A DNA stretch of 13,655 nucleotides, taken from NCBI GenBank assembly GCA_002477625.1, contig DLQQ01000018.1:1-13655 (forward strand). Reading direction: 5' to 3'. The stretch is from Candidatus Arcticimaribacter sp. UBA7428 (lineage in GTDB: Bacteria > Bacteroidota > Bacteroidia > Flavobacteriales > Flavobacteriaceae). The notes below the pieces were generated by a model. It searched no databases. It saw nothing but the letters and a program-made list of their open reading frames with translations, and was not told the origin of the DNA. Of the stretch, positions 6,914 to 13,655 are shown piece after piece (the first letter of the stretch is position 1; every line of letters starts with the position of its first letter). The position numbers and the translations under genes are program-made.

Positions 6914-8686
6914 TTATTTAATATCAAGTGAAAAAGGAATCCTGGCTTGAATTTGTAAAGCTTGATTTTCCTCAGAAGTTGATGCCTCGATAAAGGCACT
7001 GAATTCTCTTGGAAGAGCTGATTTGATTTTAGTTTCTATTGCAGCAAAAGGACTCATCAGAGCAAAAATATCGTCAAAATCTGTTTCAACTTTAGGGTAA
7101 GACGTCAGGTTGTACTCTTCTATTTCTGCAAGTTCAGCGGCAGCTTCTATAGCCGCATCTAGGCCTCCTAACGCATCAACAAGACCGTTTTCTTTTGCTT
7201 GAAGACCTGTCCAAACTCTTCCCTGAGCAAGGATCTCAACCTCTTCTAAAGATAAATTTCTCCCATCGGCAACCCGTTGCTTAAAAGTCTCGTAAACATG
7301 TTCTATACCTTCCAAAGCACTTTTACGGAAGCCGGGAGATATTGGTTCAAAGGGACTGTAACCAACTGCATTTTTATGTGTCATTACATGCTCGGCATTA
7401 ATTCCAATATCGTCTGTAAACCCTTTGACATTTGGTATGGTTGCAAACACTCCAATTGAGCCTGTTACAGTCATTGGATCTGCAAATATGGTATCGGCAT
7501 TACAGGCGATATAATATCCTCCTGAAGCTGCAACATTCCCCATTGAAACGACCAAGGGCTTTTCCTTCTTAGCATCCTCTAACGCGTTCCATAAAATATC
7601 TGAAATCATGGCACTTCCACCCGGAGAATTCACTCGTAGGACGATTGCTTTAACACGTTTGCTTTTAACAGCTTCTTCTATTGCTTCTACAAAAACCTGA
7701 TCCCCGATTTGAGTTTCATTTCCATCTCCGAAAAGAATAGGCCCTTGGGCATAAATAACCGCTATTTTATCACGAACTCCTTTTTTATAAGCTGCGTTTC
7801 CTGCCAAAAGATCATTATAGTCGACTAATTTAAGTTTATCATCTTCAGAGATACCCACCTTATTTTTCAACAATTCGATGTATTCACTTTTGTAGTTGAT
7901 CTGATCTACCAAACCAACTTTAACTGCATTCTCAACAAGGTTAGCTTTGAGTTCAGTTGCTATTGCATCCAGCTCATCAATAGACATATTCCGAGCCTCT
8001 GCAATTTCAGAACCAATCGTTTCCCAAAGCGAGGCGATTAGAGAACCGATTTGCTCTCGATTGGCTTCACTCATGGTGTTAGACAAATAGGGTTCTACCG
8101 CACTCTTATATTTACCGTGACGAATCACTTCCATTTTAAAGCCGTATTCATCTTCGAAATCTTTGAAATACAAAACCTCTGAAGCCAAACCTTTAAACTC
8201 TACTCCTCCATTTGGATTAACAAAAATAGAGTCAGCAACTGAAGCCAAATAGTATCCTTTCTGAGTGAAATAATCCCCATAAGCTGATATGAATTTTCCG
8301 CTTTCTTTAAAAGTAACTAAGGCATCGCGAAGGGTTTTGGTTTGTGCCCATCCGGCTTGAACGTACTCACTACGAAGGTGAATCCCTTTAATTTTATCGT
8401 TTGCTTTTGCCAAGTCAATTGCAGTTACTAAGTCAATCAGTTGAACACTTTCGGCATCCAAGCCTAAGCTGACTTGAAATTCTTGACTTCCAGGAACATT
8501 GTCTAATATGGGTAAGTCTAATTTCAAAGAAAAAATGCTGTTGTCCCGAATCAATGCACTAGAACTGCCTTCTGAGTTTACAGCACTAGCAATTCCGGCA
8601 ATCAACATAAACAAGATAATACCCCCTAAAACAAGGGCGGTAAGAGTTCCTAAAACTGAGGCTAAAAAAGTACGTAAGAAGTTCAT
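6914..8686 (-). CDS. sppA: Signal peptide peptidase SppA, long (67K) type
   Basis: Membrane-anchored serine/lysine peptidase that digests signal peptides left in the membrane after secretion. The 590 residues are close to E. coli SppA (618). Residues 7-34 form one hydrophobic N-terminal anchor, so the body should face the periplasm. The protein has the two tandem S49 halves of the long form. The general-base Lys194 is in the N-half (GKYKSAVEPY, 191-200) and the nucleophile Ser388 in the C-half (NVAASGGYYIAC, 384-395). RVNSPGGSA at 351-359 is the oxyanion-side motif. Both dyad residues match E. coli Lys209 and Ser409 by context. It is the first gene of a three-gene operon, 3 bases before the transporter gene. 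A TATATTTG promoter-like element stands 17 bases upstream of the ATG. Nothing is missing or broken. Confidence 0.95.
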   Translation of the reverse strand: MNFLRTFLASVLGTLTALVLGGIILFMLIAGIASAVNSEGSSSALIRDNSIFSLKLDLPILDNVPGSQEFQVSLGLDAESVQLIDLVTAIDLAKANDKIKGIHLRSEYVQAGWAQTKTLRDALVTFKESGKFISAYGDYFTQKGYYLASVADSIFVNPNGGVEFKGLASEVLYFKDFEDEYGFKMEVIRHGKYKSAVEPYLSNTMSEANREQIGSLIASLWETIGSEIAEARNMSIDELDAIATELKANLVENAVKVGLVDQINYKSEYIELLKNKVGISEDDKLKLVDYNDLLAGNAAYKKGVRDKIAVIYAQGPILFGDGNETQIGDQVFVEAIEEAVKSKRVKAIVLRVNSPGGSAMISDILWNALEDAKKEKPLVVSMGNVAASGGYYIACNADTIFADPMTVTGSIGVFATIPNVKGFTDDIGINAEHVMTHKNAVGYSPFEPISPGFRKSALEGIEHVYETFKQRVADGRNLSLEEVEILAQGRVWTGLQAKENGLVDALGGLDAAIEAAAELAEIEEYNLTSYPKVETDFDDIFALMSPFAAIETKIKSALPREFSAFIEASTSEENQALQIQARIPFSLDIK

Positions 8687-8702
8687 TGGAGTTGATTTTT
8701 TA

Positions 8703-8710
8703 CAAATATA
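8703..8710 (-). promoter_or_regulatory. Putative -7 promoter element of the sppA operon
   Basis: On the - strand these bases read TATATTTG, a perfect match to the Bacteroidota -7 consensus TAnnTTTG. It lies 16 bases upstream of the sppA ATG, which would give a short leader of about 10 nucleotides. I find no TTG at the expected -33 distance, and such octamers also occur by chance in AT-rich DNA, so this is only a candidate. The whole 132-base region 8687-8818 between sppA and the M48 gene must hold promoters in both directions; on the + strand only one-mismatch elements (around 8790-8799) are visible. Confidence 0.35.
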
Positions 8711-8818
8711 AGATAAACTGATCGATGTAAGAAGATGTGTTTGGGTTTTTAAATTGAAAGTAACAACTTCATTTTTAGTGCAAAAGATTTATATTTATGA
8801 TTTTCAAATCAATAACCC

Positions 8819-9634
8819 ATGAAAAAAACAGTACTCCTTTTAGGTCTCTTTCTATTTTTAACCCAATGTAAAGTCAATCAATTTACCGGTAAAAAAACCT
8901 TACAGATTTATGGAAATAAGACTGTGCTGCCGCAGGCTTTTAAAGCCTATGATGAATTTATTTCTACCAATAAGGTTATCCGAAACACTCCGGCAAGCAA
9001 TCAAATACAAGATGTTGGTAAACGAATAACACAGGCTGCAGAAGCTTATTTTAAATACAAACAAAACCCAAACTATCTCGACGATTATGCTTGGGAGTAT
9101 AATTTAGTTGAGGATAAAGCGATCAACGCTTGGTGTATGCCGGGTGGAAAAATAGTATTCTATACTGGAATTATGGATATTGCCAAGACCGAAGCGGGTA
9201 TTGCTGCCATAATGGGACATGAAGTTGCTCACGCCCTTGCAAATCATGGAGCACAACGTATGAGCGCAGGGACCATTCAACAAGGTCTGGGTATCTTGGG
9301 AGCAAAACTTCTAGAAAACGAACCTGAAAAAAAGAGGGATCCTTTTCTAAAAGCCTATGGAATTGGATATAATGTAGCAGGAATGTTACCCTTCAGCAGA
9401 GCTCATGAAAAGGAAGCAGATATCATCGGGATGCAATTGATGGCTATAGCGGACTATGATCCTTTAGAGGCGGCTTCTTTATGGGAACGTATGCAAGCAC
9501 AAACTCCAGATACTAAAACCCCACAGATATTGAGTACCCACCCCTCTCCTCAAACTCGGATTTCGAATTTACGGAAAAATGCGCCCCAGGCTTTAGCACA
9601 AGTACAACAAATTAAAGCCTCCTTGAATCAATAA
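8819..9634 (+). CDS. M48 family zinc metalloprotease, lipoprotein
   Basis: Secreted zinc peptidase related to the envelope quality-control proteases BepA and LoiP of E. coli. The 271 residues start with a lipoprotein signal peptide: two lysines, a hydrophobic run and the lipobox LTQC, with the lipidated cysteine at Cys17. The mature protein should therefore sit on a membrane outside the cytoplasm. The zinc site HEVAH is at 134-138, with catalytic Glu135. The third ligand is Glu199 in RAHEKEADIIG, and the conserved STHPSPQTRI (His241) lies near the C-terminus. There is no C-terminal TPR extension like that of BepA, so the protein is a bare catalytic domain. It is divergent from sppA and 57 bases upstream of folK on the same strand, with an AT-rich hairpin between them. 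Likely role: turnover of misfolded outer-membrane or envelope proteins, by family analogy. Confidence 0.93.
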   Translation: MKKTVLLLGLFLFLTQCKVNQFTGKKTLQIYGNKTVLPQAFKAYDEFISTNKVIRNTPASNQIQDVGKRITQAAEAYFKYKQNPNYLDDYAWEYNLVEDKAINAWCMPGGKIVFYTGIMDIAKTEAGIAAIMGHEVAHALANHGAQRMSAGTIQQGLGILGAKLLENEPEKKRDPFLKAYGIGYNVAGMLPFSRAHEKEADIIGMQLMAIADYDPLEAASLWERMQAQTPDTKTPQILSTHPSPQTRISNLRKNAPQALAQVQQIKASLNQ

Positions 9635-9669
9635 GTCATTTAAGAGTTGCACCCTTGCTTTTTTTTGTC

Positions 9670-9688
9670 TTTTTTTGACACAAAAAAA
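9670..9688 (+). other. AT-rich inverted repeat before folK
   Basis: Seven T's and a G, a three-base spacer ACA, then C and seven A's form a perfect 8-base-pair stem ending 3 bases before the folK ATG. A second T-run (9659-9666) just upstream offers a competing, imperfect pairing with the same A-run. The stem is almost all A-T and so weak in RNA. It could act as a poor terminator for the M48 gene, lower folK translation, or simply be low-complexity spacer. Function unproven. Confidence 0.4.
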
Positions 9689-9691
9689 ACC

Positions 9692-10186
9692 ATGGTTTAC
9701 ATTGGGTTGGGCAGCAACATTGGTAACCGATTCGCTTTACTCCAAGAAGCGGTTGACTGTATTGACTCTAGTATTGGGACCATTCTTTCTGTTTCTAAAG
9801 TATACGAAACTCCGGCTTGGGGTTTTGAAAGTGAAGCATTCTTAAACGCCTGTATTAAGATTGAAACAAAATACACTGCATTTGAAGTTTTAGAAGCTCT
9901 TTTAAGCATCGAAAACAAATTGGGCAGAGATCGCAACCCCAGGGAAGGATACCAAGCCCGACCCATAGATTTGGATATTCTACTGTTCAAAAATGATGTT
10001 ATTTCACAGAAACACTTGCAGCTACCACACCCAAGAATGGAATTACGGCAATTTGTTTTGACTCCTTTAGCAGATATCGCAGCGTCAATTGTGCACCCAC
10101 AATTGCAGAAAAGCATAGAAGAGCTGCAGCAAATATGTGAAGACGATTCTGTTTTGAGTATTTGGAACGAGCAGCTGAAATTTTAA
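9692..10186 (+). CDS. folK: 2-amino-4-hydroxy-6-hydroxymethyldihydropteridine pyrophosphokinase
   Basis: Transfers pyrophosphate from ATP to 6-hydroxymethyl-7,8-dihydropterin, the step before dihydropteroate synthase in folate synthesis; cytosolic. The 164 residues show the family signatures: YIGLGSNIGNR at 3-13; ETPAWGF at 39-45 (pterin pocket); ENKLGRDRNPREGYQAR at 74-90; the magnesium-binding PIDLDIL at 91-97, with Asp93 and Asp95; and LPHPRMELRQFVL at 111-123. The start at 9692 is chosen because the GLGSN strand lies a few residues from the N-terminus in this family. The frame stays open upstream to an ATG at 9647, but the extra 15 residues are encoded by the T-rich hairpin region and look non-coding. 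The gene ends 2 bases from the stop of the convergent RNA methyltransferase gene. Other folate genes are not in the window. Confidence 0.95.
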   Translation: MVYIGLGSNIGNRFALLQEAVDCIDSSIGTILSVSKVYETPAWGFESEAFLNACIKIETKYTAFEVLEALLSIENKLGRDRNPREGYQARPIDLDILLFKNDVISQKHLQLPHPRMELRQFVLTPLADIAASIVHPQLQKSIEELQQICEDDSVLSIWNEQLKF

Positions 10187-10188
10187 AT

Positions 10189-10722
10189 CTATTGGGTTTT
10201 CTGGAAAAAGTCCCAAGCCACTACTCCGGCAGTAACAGCTATGTTAAGGGAATGCTTTACTCCTTCTTGGGGAATTTCAATAACGCCATCCGATGCATCG
10301 ATGACTTCTTGAGCCACACCTTTGATTTCATTTCCCAGAACAAAGGCATGGGTTCTCTTGGGTTCGGGTTGAAAGTCATTTAAAAAAATAGCCTGTTCCG
10401 CTTGTTCAATAGACCAAACTGCAAGACCTTCTTGTTTGAGTCGGATAACCAGATCAACTGTGTTTGCGACATATTCCCATGCAACAGATTCAGTTGCTCC
10501 AAGTGCCGTCTTTTGAATGTCTTTGTGGGGCGGTTGGGCAGTAATCCCGCAGAGATAAATTTTTTGAAGTAAAAAAGCATCCGAAGTCCTAAAGACCGAT
10601 CCAATATTATTTAAACTCCTGATGTTGTCCAGAATGATAATCAAGGGCGTTTTGGTGGCCTCTTGTGCCTCCTCTTCGGTCTTTCGGCCGAGTTCTATGT
10701 TCTTTAATTTTCTATGTTTCAC
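10189..10722 (-). CDS. SpoU/TrmH-type RNA 2'-O-methyltransferase
   Basis: A 177-residue SPOUT (trefoil-knot) RNA methyltransferase using S-adenosylmethionine. The three SpoU motifs are present: LDNIRSLNNIGSVFRTSDAF at 31-50 (Asn38, Arg45); FVLGNEIKGV at 127-136; and IEIPQEGVKHSLNIAV at 148-163. It is essentially the catalytic knot with a short N-terminal tail and no separate RNA-binding domain. TrmH (tRNA Gm18), TrmL or another target are all possible, and I cannot choose. The start must be GTG at 10722: an in-frame TGA lies two codons upstream (10726-10728) and there is no ATG in the N-terminal part of the protein. Flavobacterial relatives begin with MRKLKN; here the aligned Met position is CAT and the GTG is two codons earlier. 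The gene is divergent from mutS and convergent with folK. Confidence 0.88.
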   Translation of the reverse strand: MKHRKLKNIELGRKTEEEAQEATKTPLIIILDNIRSLNNIGSVFRTSDAFLLQKIYLCGITAQPPHKDIQKTALGATESVAWEYVANTVDLVIRLKQEGLAVWSIEQAEQAIFLNDFQPEPKRTHAFVLGNEIKGVAQEVIDASDGVIEIPQEGVKHSLNIAVTAGVVAWDFFQKTQ

Positions 10723-10726
10723 AGTT

Positions 10727-10734
10727 CAAAAATA
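10727..10734 (-). promoter_or_regulatory. Putative -7 promoter element of the TrmH-like gene
   Basis: On the - strand these bases read TATTTTTG, a match to the Bacteroidota TAnnTTTG element. It ends only 4 bases before the GTG start, so transcription would begin at or next to the start codon, giving a leaderless or nearly leaderless mRNA. No TTG stands at the expected -33 spacing, so the element may be accidental. Confidence 0.28.
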
Positions 10735-10809
10735 AGGAAGTATTCATTAGCGTTTTATAAAATTTAAATAATGGTTACATTCGCATAAATCATAAAAGAA
10801 AAACATCCC

Positions 10810-13407
10810 TTGGCAAAATCAGCTAAAGAAACACCCTTAATGAAGCAGTACAACCAAATCAAGGCAAAATATCCTGATGCCTTATTGTTGTTTCGTGTAG
10901 GTGATTTTTATGAAACCTTTGGCGCTGACGCCATCAAAGCAGCAAAAATATTAGGGATTATCCAGACCAAGCGCGGCGCAGGCAGTAGTAGCGAAACGGA
11001 ATTGGCTGGCTTTCCACATCATTCGTTGAACACCTATTTACCGAAATTAGTGAAAGCCGGTTGCAGGGTTGCAATCTGCGATCAGCTTGAAGATCCCAAA
11101 ATGACGAAGACCATCGTCAAACGAGGGGTTACTGAATTGGTAACCCCCGGAGTCGCTTTGAACGATGATGTCTTAGAACAAAAAAAGAATAATTACCTCG
11201 CTGCCGTTCATCCTGGAAAAAGCCTTTGGGGCGTTTCTTTCCTCGATATTTCTACTGGAGATTTTATGACCAGCGAGGGTTCTGTAGATCATGTAGATCA
11301 GTTATTACAAAAATTCAACCCAAGTGAGGTATTGGTTTCTAAACCCAAAAAAAGTCTTTTTGCGGAGCAGTTTGGGACACAGCATGCTGCTTTTTATATG
11401 GAAGATTGGGTTTTTCAAACTGAATTCTGTACCGAGCTTTTGACCCAACATTTTCAAACCAAATCGTTGAAAGGTTTTGGTGTAGAAGGCTTAGAATTAG
11501 GCAGCATAACAGCGGGTGTGATTTTACACTATTTATCAGAAACCCAGCACACACAGCTACAACACATTCATGCTGTACAGGCCATCAGTTCCGAAGATTA
11601 CGTCGGGATTGATCGTTTTACTGCTCGAAATCTAGAGCTTTTATATCCCAACTCCAGAGAAGGTGTTTCTTTAATTGACGTTATCGATTTCACTTCCACC
11701 GCTATGGGTGGGCGTATGCTCAGACATTGGGTGAGTTTTCCGCTGAAGTCGATCCCAAAAATACAAGAACGTCATCAGGCAATCGATGCCTTCATCCAGC
11801 AAGAAGAAATAAAAGAAGAAGCTGTTTTACGGCTCAAAAACATAGGAGACATTGAACGTTTGATGTCTAAGATTGCAACCCAAAAAGTTGCTCCAAGAGA
11901 ATTGATCCAATTGAAGAACTCCCTCCTAGAGCTTATTCCATTGAAAGTAGCTCTGGTGGATTCCTCTGAAAAGGTGCTCCAGAGTCTGGGTTTAGGACTG
12001 CATAATTGTGATGAACTAATCGAAACCCTTCGATCTACTTTACGAGAAGAAGCACCGGTAAGCACCACCAAGGGTGACTTTATTGCCGATGGGTTTTTGG
12101 AAGAATTGGATGAATTGCGGGATTTGCGAAAGTCCGGGAAAGATCATCTGGATCGAATGGTTGAACAAGAAACAGCACGCACCGGAATTAGTTCCCTGAA
12201 AATCGCTTTCAACAATGTTTTTGGCTATTATATTGAGGTGCGCAACACTCATAAAGACAAGGTGCCAGAAGAATGGATTCGGAAGCAAACTTTAGTCAAT
12301 GCAGAGCGGTATATTACCGAAGAACTAAAAGATTATGAAGTCAAGATACTTGGAGCACAGGATCGGATTCAGACCCTGGAGCTTAGGTATTATGCGGAGC
12401 TTCTTAAAAACATTCAGAACTCGTTGGGCGTATTAAAACAAAATGCCATTCAGATCGCTACTTTGGATTGTTTAGTAGGCTTTACGCTTTTAGCCCAAAA
12501 GTACCACTACAATTGTCCGCAACTGGTCGAAGGAACCGATTTAGTCATTAAAGCAGGACGTCACCCGGTTATTGAAAACCAATTGGCTGTTGGTGAATCC
12601 TATATTGCCAATGACCTATCCTTGAATCGAGAAGAGCAGCAAATCATTATGATTACCGGTCCCAATATGTCTGGAAAATCGGCTTTATTACGTCAAACTG
12701 CCTTGATTGTTATCCTTGCGCAAATGGGAAGTTTTGTGCCCGCTCAAGAGGTCTCTATGGGTGTTGTGGACAAGATATTTACTCGGGTCGGAGCAAGTGA
12801 TAATATATCCTTGGGCGAATCGACCTTTATGGTTGAAATGAACGAATCTGCTGCAATTTTAAATAACATCACCAAAAACAGTTTGGTTCTTTTAGATGAA
12901 ATTGGGAGGGGTACCAGTACTTATGACGGCATATCGATTGCATGGGCAATTGCTGAATATTTGCATCAGCATCCGGCACAACCCAAAACGCTTTTTGCAA
13001 CCCACTACCACGAATTGAATGAGATGACACAGACCTTTGAGCGCATCAAAAACTTTAATGTTTCAGTAAAAGAGCTCAAAGACAGTGTACTCTTTTTACG
13101 CAAACTCGCTCCCGGTGGAAGTGCACATAGCTTTGGAATCCATGTAGCTAAAATGGCGGGTATGCCCAAGACGGTTTTGGCTACTGCGGAACGCAAATTA
13201 AAATTCCTGGAACAATCGCACCAAGAAGAGGACCGAAAAGAGGCCCTAAAAAACAGTACTCAAGACTTACAACTGAGCTTTATCAACTTGGATGACCCCC
13301 TATTAGAAGCTCTGCGTGAGGAAATTAAAAACTTGGATATTGACACCCTAACACCCGTTGAAGCTTTGATGAAACTCAACGATATCAAGCGGCGTTTGAA
13401 GGGATAA
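10810..13407 (+). CDS. mutS: DNA mismatch repair protein MutS
   Basis: Recognises base mismatches and small loops after replication and starts repair together with MutL. The 865 residues match the full-length MutS1 form (E. coli 853). In order: mismatch-binding domain I with the Phe-x-Glu motif GDFYETFG (Phe33, Glu35); connector domain (about 125-260); lever and clamp domains (about 265-560); and the ABC-type ATPase with Walker A GPNMSGKS at 617-624, LLDEIGRGTSTYDG with Asp696/Glu697, and ATHYHEL at 730-736. A C-terminal helical segment ends in LTPVEALMKLNDIKRRLKG. The start is TTG at 10810. An in-frame TAA at 10786 precedes it, no ATG lies between, and the encoded MAKSAKETPLMKQYN aligns with flavobacterial MutS N-termini; the first ATG (10840, Met11) would cut that conserved stretch. 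It is divergent from the methyltransferase gene across 87 bases. Confidence 0.97.
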   Translation: MAKSAKETPLMKQYNQIKAKYPDALLLFRVGDFYETFGADAIKAAKILGIIQTKRGAGSSSETELAGFPHHSLNTYLPKLVKAGCRVAICDQLEDPKMTKTIVKRGVTELVTPGVALNDDVLEQKKNNYLAAVHPGKSLWGVSFLDISTGDFMTSEGSVDHVDQLLQKFNPSEVLVSKPKKSLFAEQFGTQHAAFYMEDWVFQTEFCTELLTQHFQTKSLKGFGVEGLELGSITAGVILHYLSETQHTQLQHIHAVQAISSEDYVGIDRFTARNLELLYPNSREGVSLIDVIDFTSTAMGGRMLRHWVSFPLKSIPKIQERHQAIDAFIQQEEIKEEAVLRLKNIGDIERLMSKIATQKVAPRELIQLKNSLLELIPLKVALVDSSEKVLQSLGLGLHNCDELIETLRSTLREEAPVSTTKGDFIADGFLEELDELRDLRKSGKDHLDRMVEQETARTGISSLKIAFNNVFGYYIEVRNTHKDKVPEEWIRKQTLVNAERYITEELKDYEVKILGAQDRIQTLELRYYAELLKNIQNSLGVLKQNAIQIATLDCLVGFTLLAQKYHYNCPQLVEGTDLVIKAGRHPVIENQLAVGESYIANDLSLNREEQQIIMITGPNMSGKSALLRQTALIVILAQMGSFVPAQEVSMGVVDKIFTRVGASDNISLGESTFMVEMNESAAILNNITKNSLVLLDEIGRGTSTYDGISIAWAIAEYLHQHPAQPKTLFATHYHELNEMTQTFERIKNFNVSVKELKDSVLFLRKLAPGGSAHSFGIHVAKMAGMPKTVLATAERKLKFLEQSHQEEDRKEALKNSTQDLQLSFINLDDPLLEALREEIKNLDIDTLTPVEALMKLNDIKRRLKG

Positions 13408-13434
13408 ATAATTTCGTTTTTTCTAAATAAAAGC

Positions 13435-13466
13435 TTGAACTTTTCTTGAATTTTATATTACATTTG
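13435..13466 (+). promoter_or_regulatory. Promoter of the tRNA-Gly/tRNA-Leu operon
   Basis: TTG at 13435-13437 followed, after 21 bases, by TACATTTG at 13459-13466. This matches the flavobacterial -33 (TTG) and -7 (TAnnTTTG) elements at allowed spacing, and the tRNA-Gly gene begins 10 bases further on. It is the best promoter match in the window. No clear terminator of mutS is visible between 13408 and this site. Confidence 0.6.
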
Positions 13467-13476
13467 CACCTCAACT

Positions 13477-13548
13477 GCGAAAGTAGCTCAGGGGTAGAGC
13501 ATCACCTTGCCAAGGTGGGGGTCGCGGGTTCAAATCCCGTCTTTCGCT
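13477..13548 (+). tRNA. tRNA-Gly (anticodon GCC)
   Basis: A 72-base cloverleaf. Acceptor stem GCGAAAG pairs with CTTTCGC (13541-13547), with discriminator T. The D-stem is GCTC/GAGC. The anticodon stem TCACC/GGTGG (one T-G pair) carries the loop TTGCCAA, with anticodon GCC at 13509-13511. The T-stem GCGGG/CCCGT carries the loop TTCAAAT. It reads the glycine codons GGC and GGU. The 3' CCA is not encoded and must be added after transcription. It lies 17 bases upstream of tRNA-Leu and shares its promoter. Confidence 0.97.
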
Positions 13549-13565
13549 CTACTACCAAAGTTTAC

Positions 13566-13650
13566 GCTCGAGTGGTGGAATTGGTAGACACGTTGGACTT
13601 AAAATCCAATGACCATTGCGGTCGTGCGGGTTCAAGTCCCGCCTCGAGTA
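13566..13650 (+). tRNA. tRNA-Leu (anticodon TAA)
   Basis: An 85-base class II tRNA. Acceptor strands GCTCGAG and CTCGAGT (13643-13649) pair fully, but with a G-T (G-U in RNA) first pair; the discriminator is A. The anticodon stem TTGGA/TCCAA holds the loop CTTAAAA, with anticodon TAA at 13600-13602. The long variable arm folds as GACC-ATTGC-GGTC (13611-13623), typical of leucine tRNAs. The T-arm is GCGGG-TTCAAGT-CCCGC. It reads UUA and UUG. CCA is not encoded. Confidence 0.97.
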
Positions 13651-13655
13651 CAAAA

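Noticed and set aside
9646..9666. GCA/TGC stem followed by eight T's as a terminator of the M48 gene
   Set aside because: A three-base-pair stem is too short; the T-run alone is not enough.
9647..9691. In-frame upstream extension of folK starting at an ATG at 9647
   Set aside because: The added 15 residues come from the T-rich hairpin region, and HPPK proteins start just before the GLGSN strand.
9697..10116. 139-residue open frame on the - strand inside folK
   Set aside because: It lies wholly within a well-recognised gene, its translation is cysteine- and serine-rich without any family motif, and it has no promoter or start context.
11775..12288. Two open frames on the - strand inside mutS
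   Set aside because: Antisense shadows of a complete MutS coding frame; no independent evidence.
13408..13440. Possible terminator after mutS (AAAAG ... CTTTT)
   Set aside because: A five-pair, mostly A-T stem without a following T-run is too weak to call an intrinsic terminator.
1..13655. Search for a mobile element, CRISPR array, defence island or biosynthetic cluster
   Set aside because: No transposase, integrase, regularly spaced repeats or cluster of defence or secondary-metabolism genes is present; the genes are conserved housekeeping or widely distributed families.

Overview
This window is an ordinary, gene-dense piece of a chromosome from a member of the Bacteroidota, most likely the family Flavobacteriaceae. 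Reasons: nearly every protein resembles the flavobacterial version of its family as I remember it; clear Shine-Dalgarno sequences are missing upstream of the starts; several upstream regions carry the Bacteroidota -7 element TAnnTTTG; and the base composition is moderately AT-rich. I see no phage, insertion sequence, CRISPR array, toxin/defence island or secondary-metabolite cluster. The longest stretch without a gene is 132 bases (8687-8818).

Layout. Bases 1-3127 (+ strand) hold the protein quality-control run tig (5' end cut by the window) - clpP - clpX. It is followed on the - strand by a stand-alone GH3-family acyl-adenylating enzyme (3111-4628), whose 3' end overlaps clpX by 17 bases. 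Divergent from it, on the + strand, is a DUF2797 protein with a four-cysteine zinc motif (4672-5466). A tightly packed - strand operon follows, read from right to left: sppA (signal peptide peptidase) - queuosine-precursor transporter (yhhQ family) - rluF-like pseudouridine synthase (8686 to 5467), with 3-base spacing and then an 8-base overlap. Divergent from sppA is a secreted M48 metalloprotease lipoprotein (8819-9634), then folK of folate synthesis (9692-10186). A SpoU/TrmH-type RNA methyltransferase on the - strand (10189-10722) is divergent from mutS (10810-13407). The window closes with a tRNA pair, tRNA-Gly(GCC) and tRNA-Leu(UAA), behind a good flavobacterial promoter.

Themes. Proteostasis: trigger factor, ClpXP, SppA and the M48 protease. 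RNA modification: RluF, the queuosine-precursor transporter and the TrmH-like enzyme, near two tRNA genes. Convergent gene pairs meet with almost no spacer (17-base overlap, 0 bases, 2 bases), so no intrinsic terminator fits between them.

No clearly new system stands out. The observations I rate highest are the overlap of the queuosine-transporter gene with rluF (possible coordination of adjacent anticodon modifications in tRNA-Tyr), the DUF2797 protein with a zinc motif and a GIY-YIG-like patch, the bacterial GH3 enzyme of unknown substrate, and the divergent trmH-like/mutS pair in which both genes appear to use non-ATG starts.
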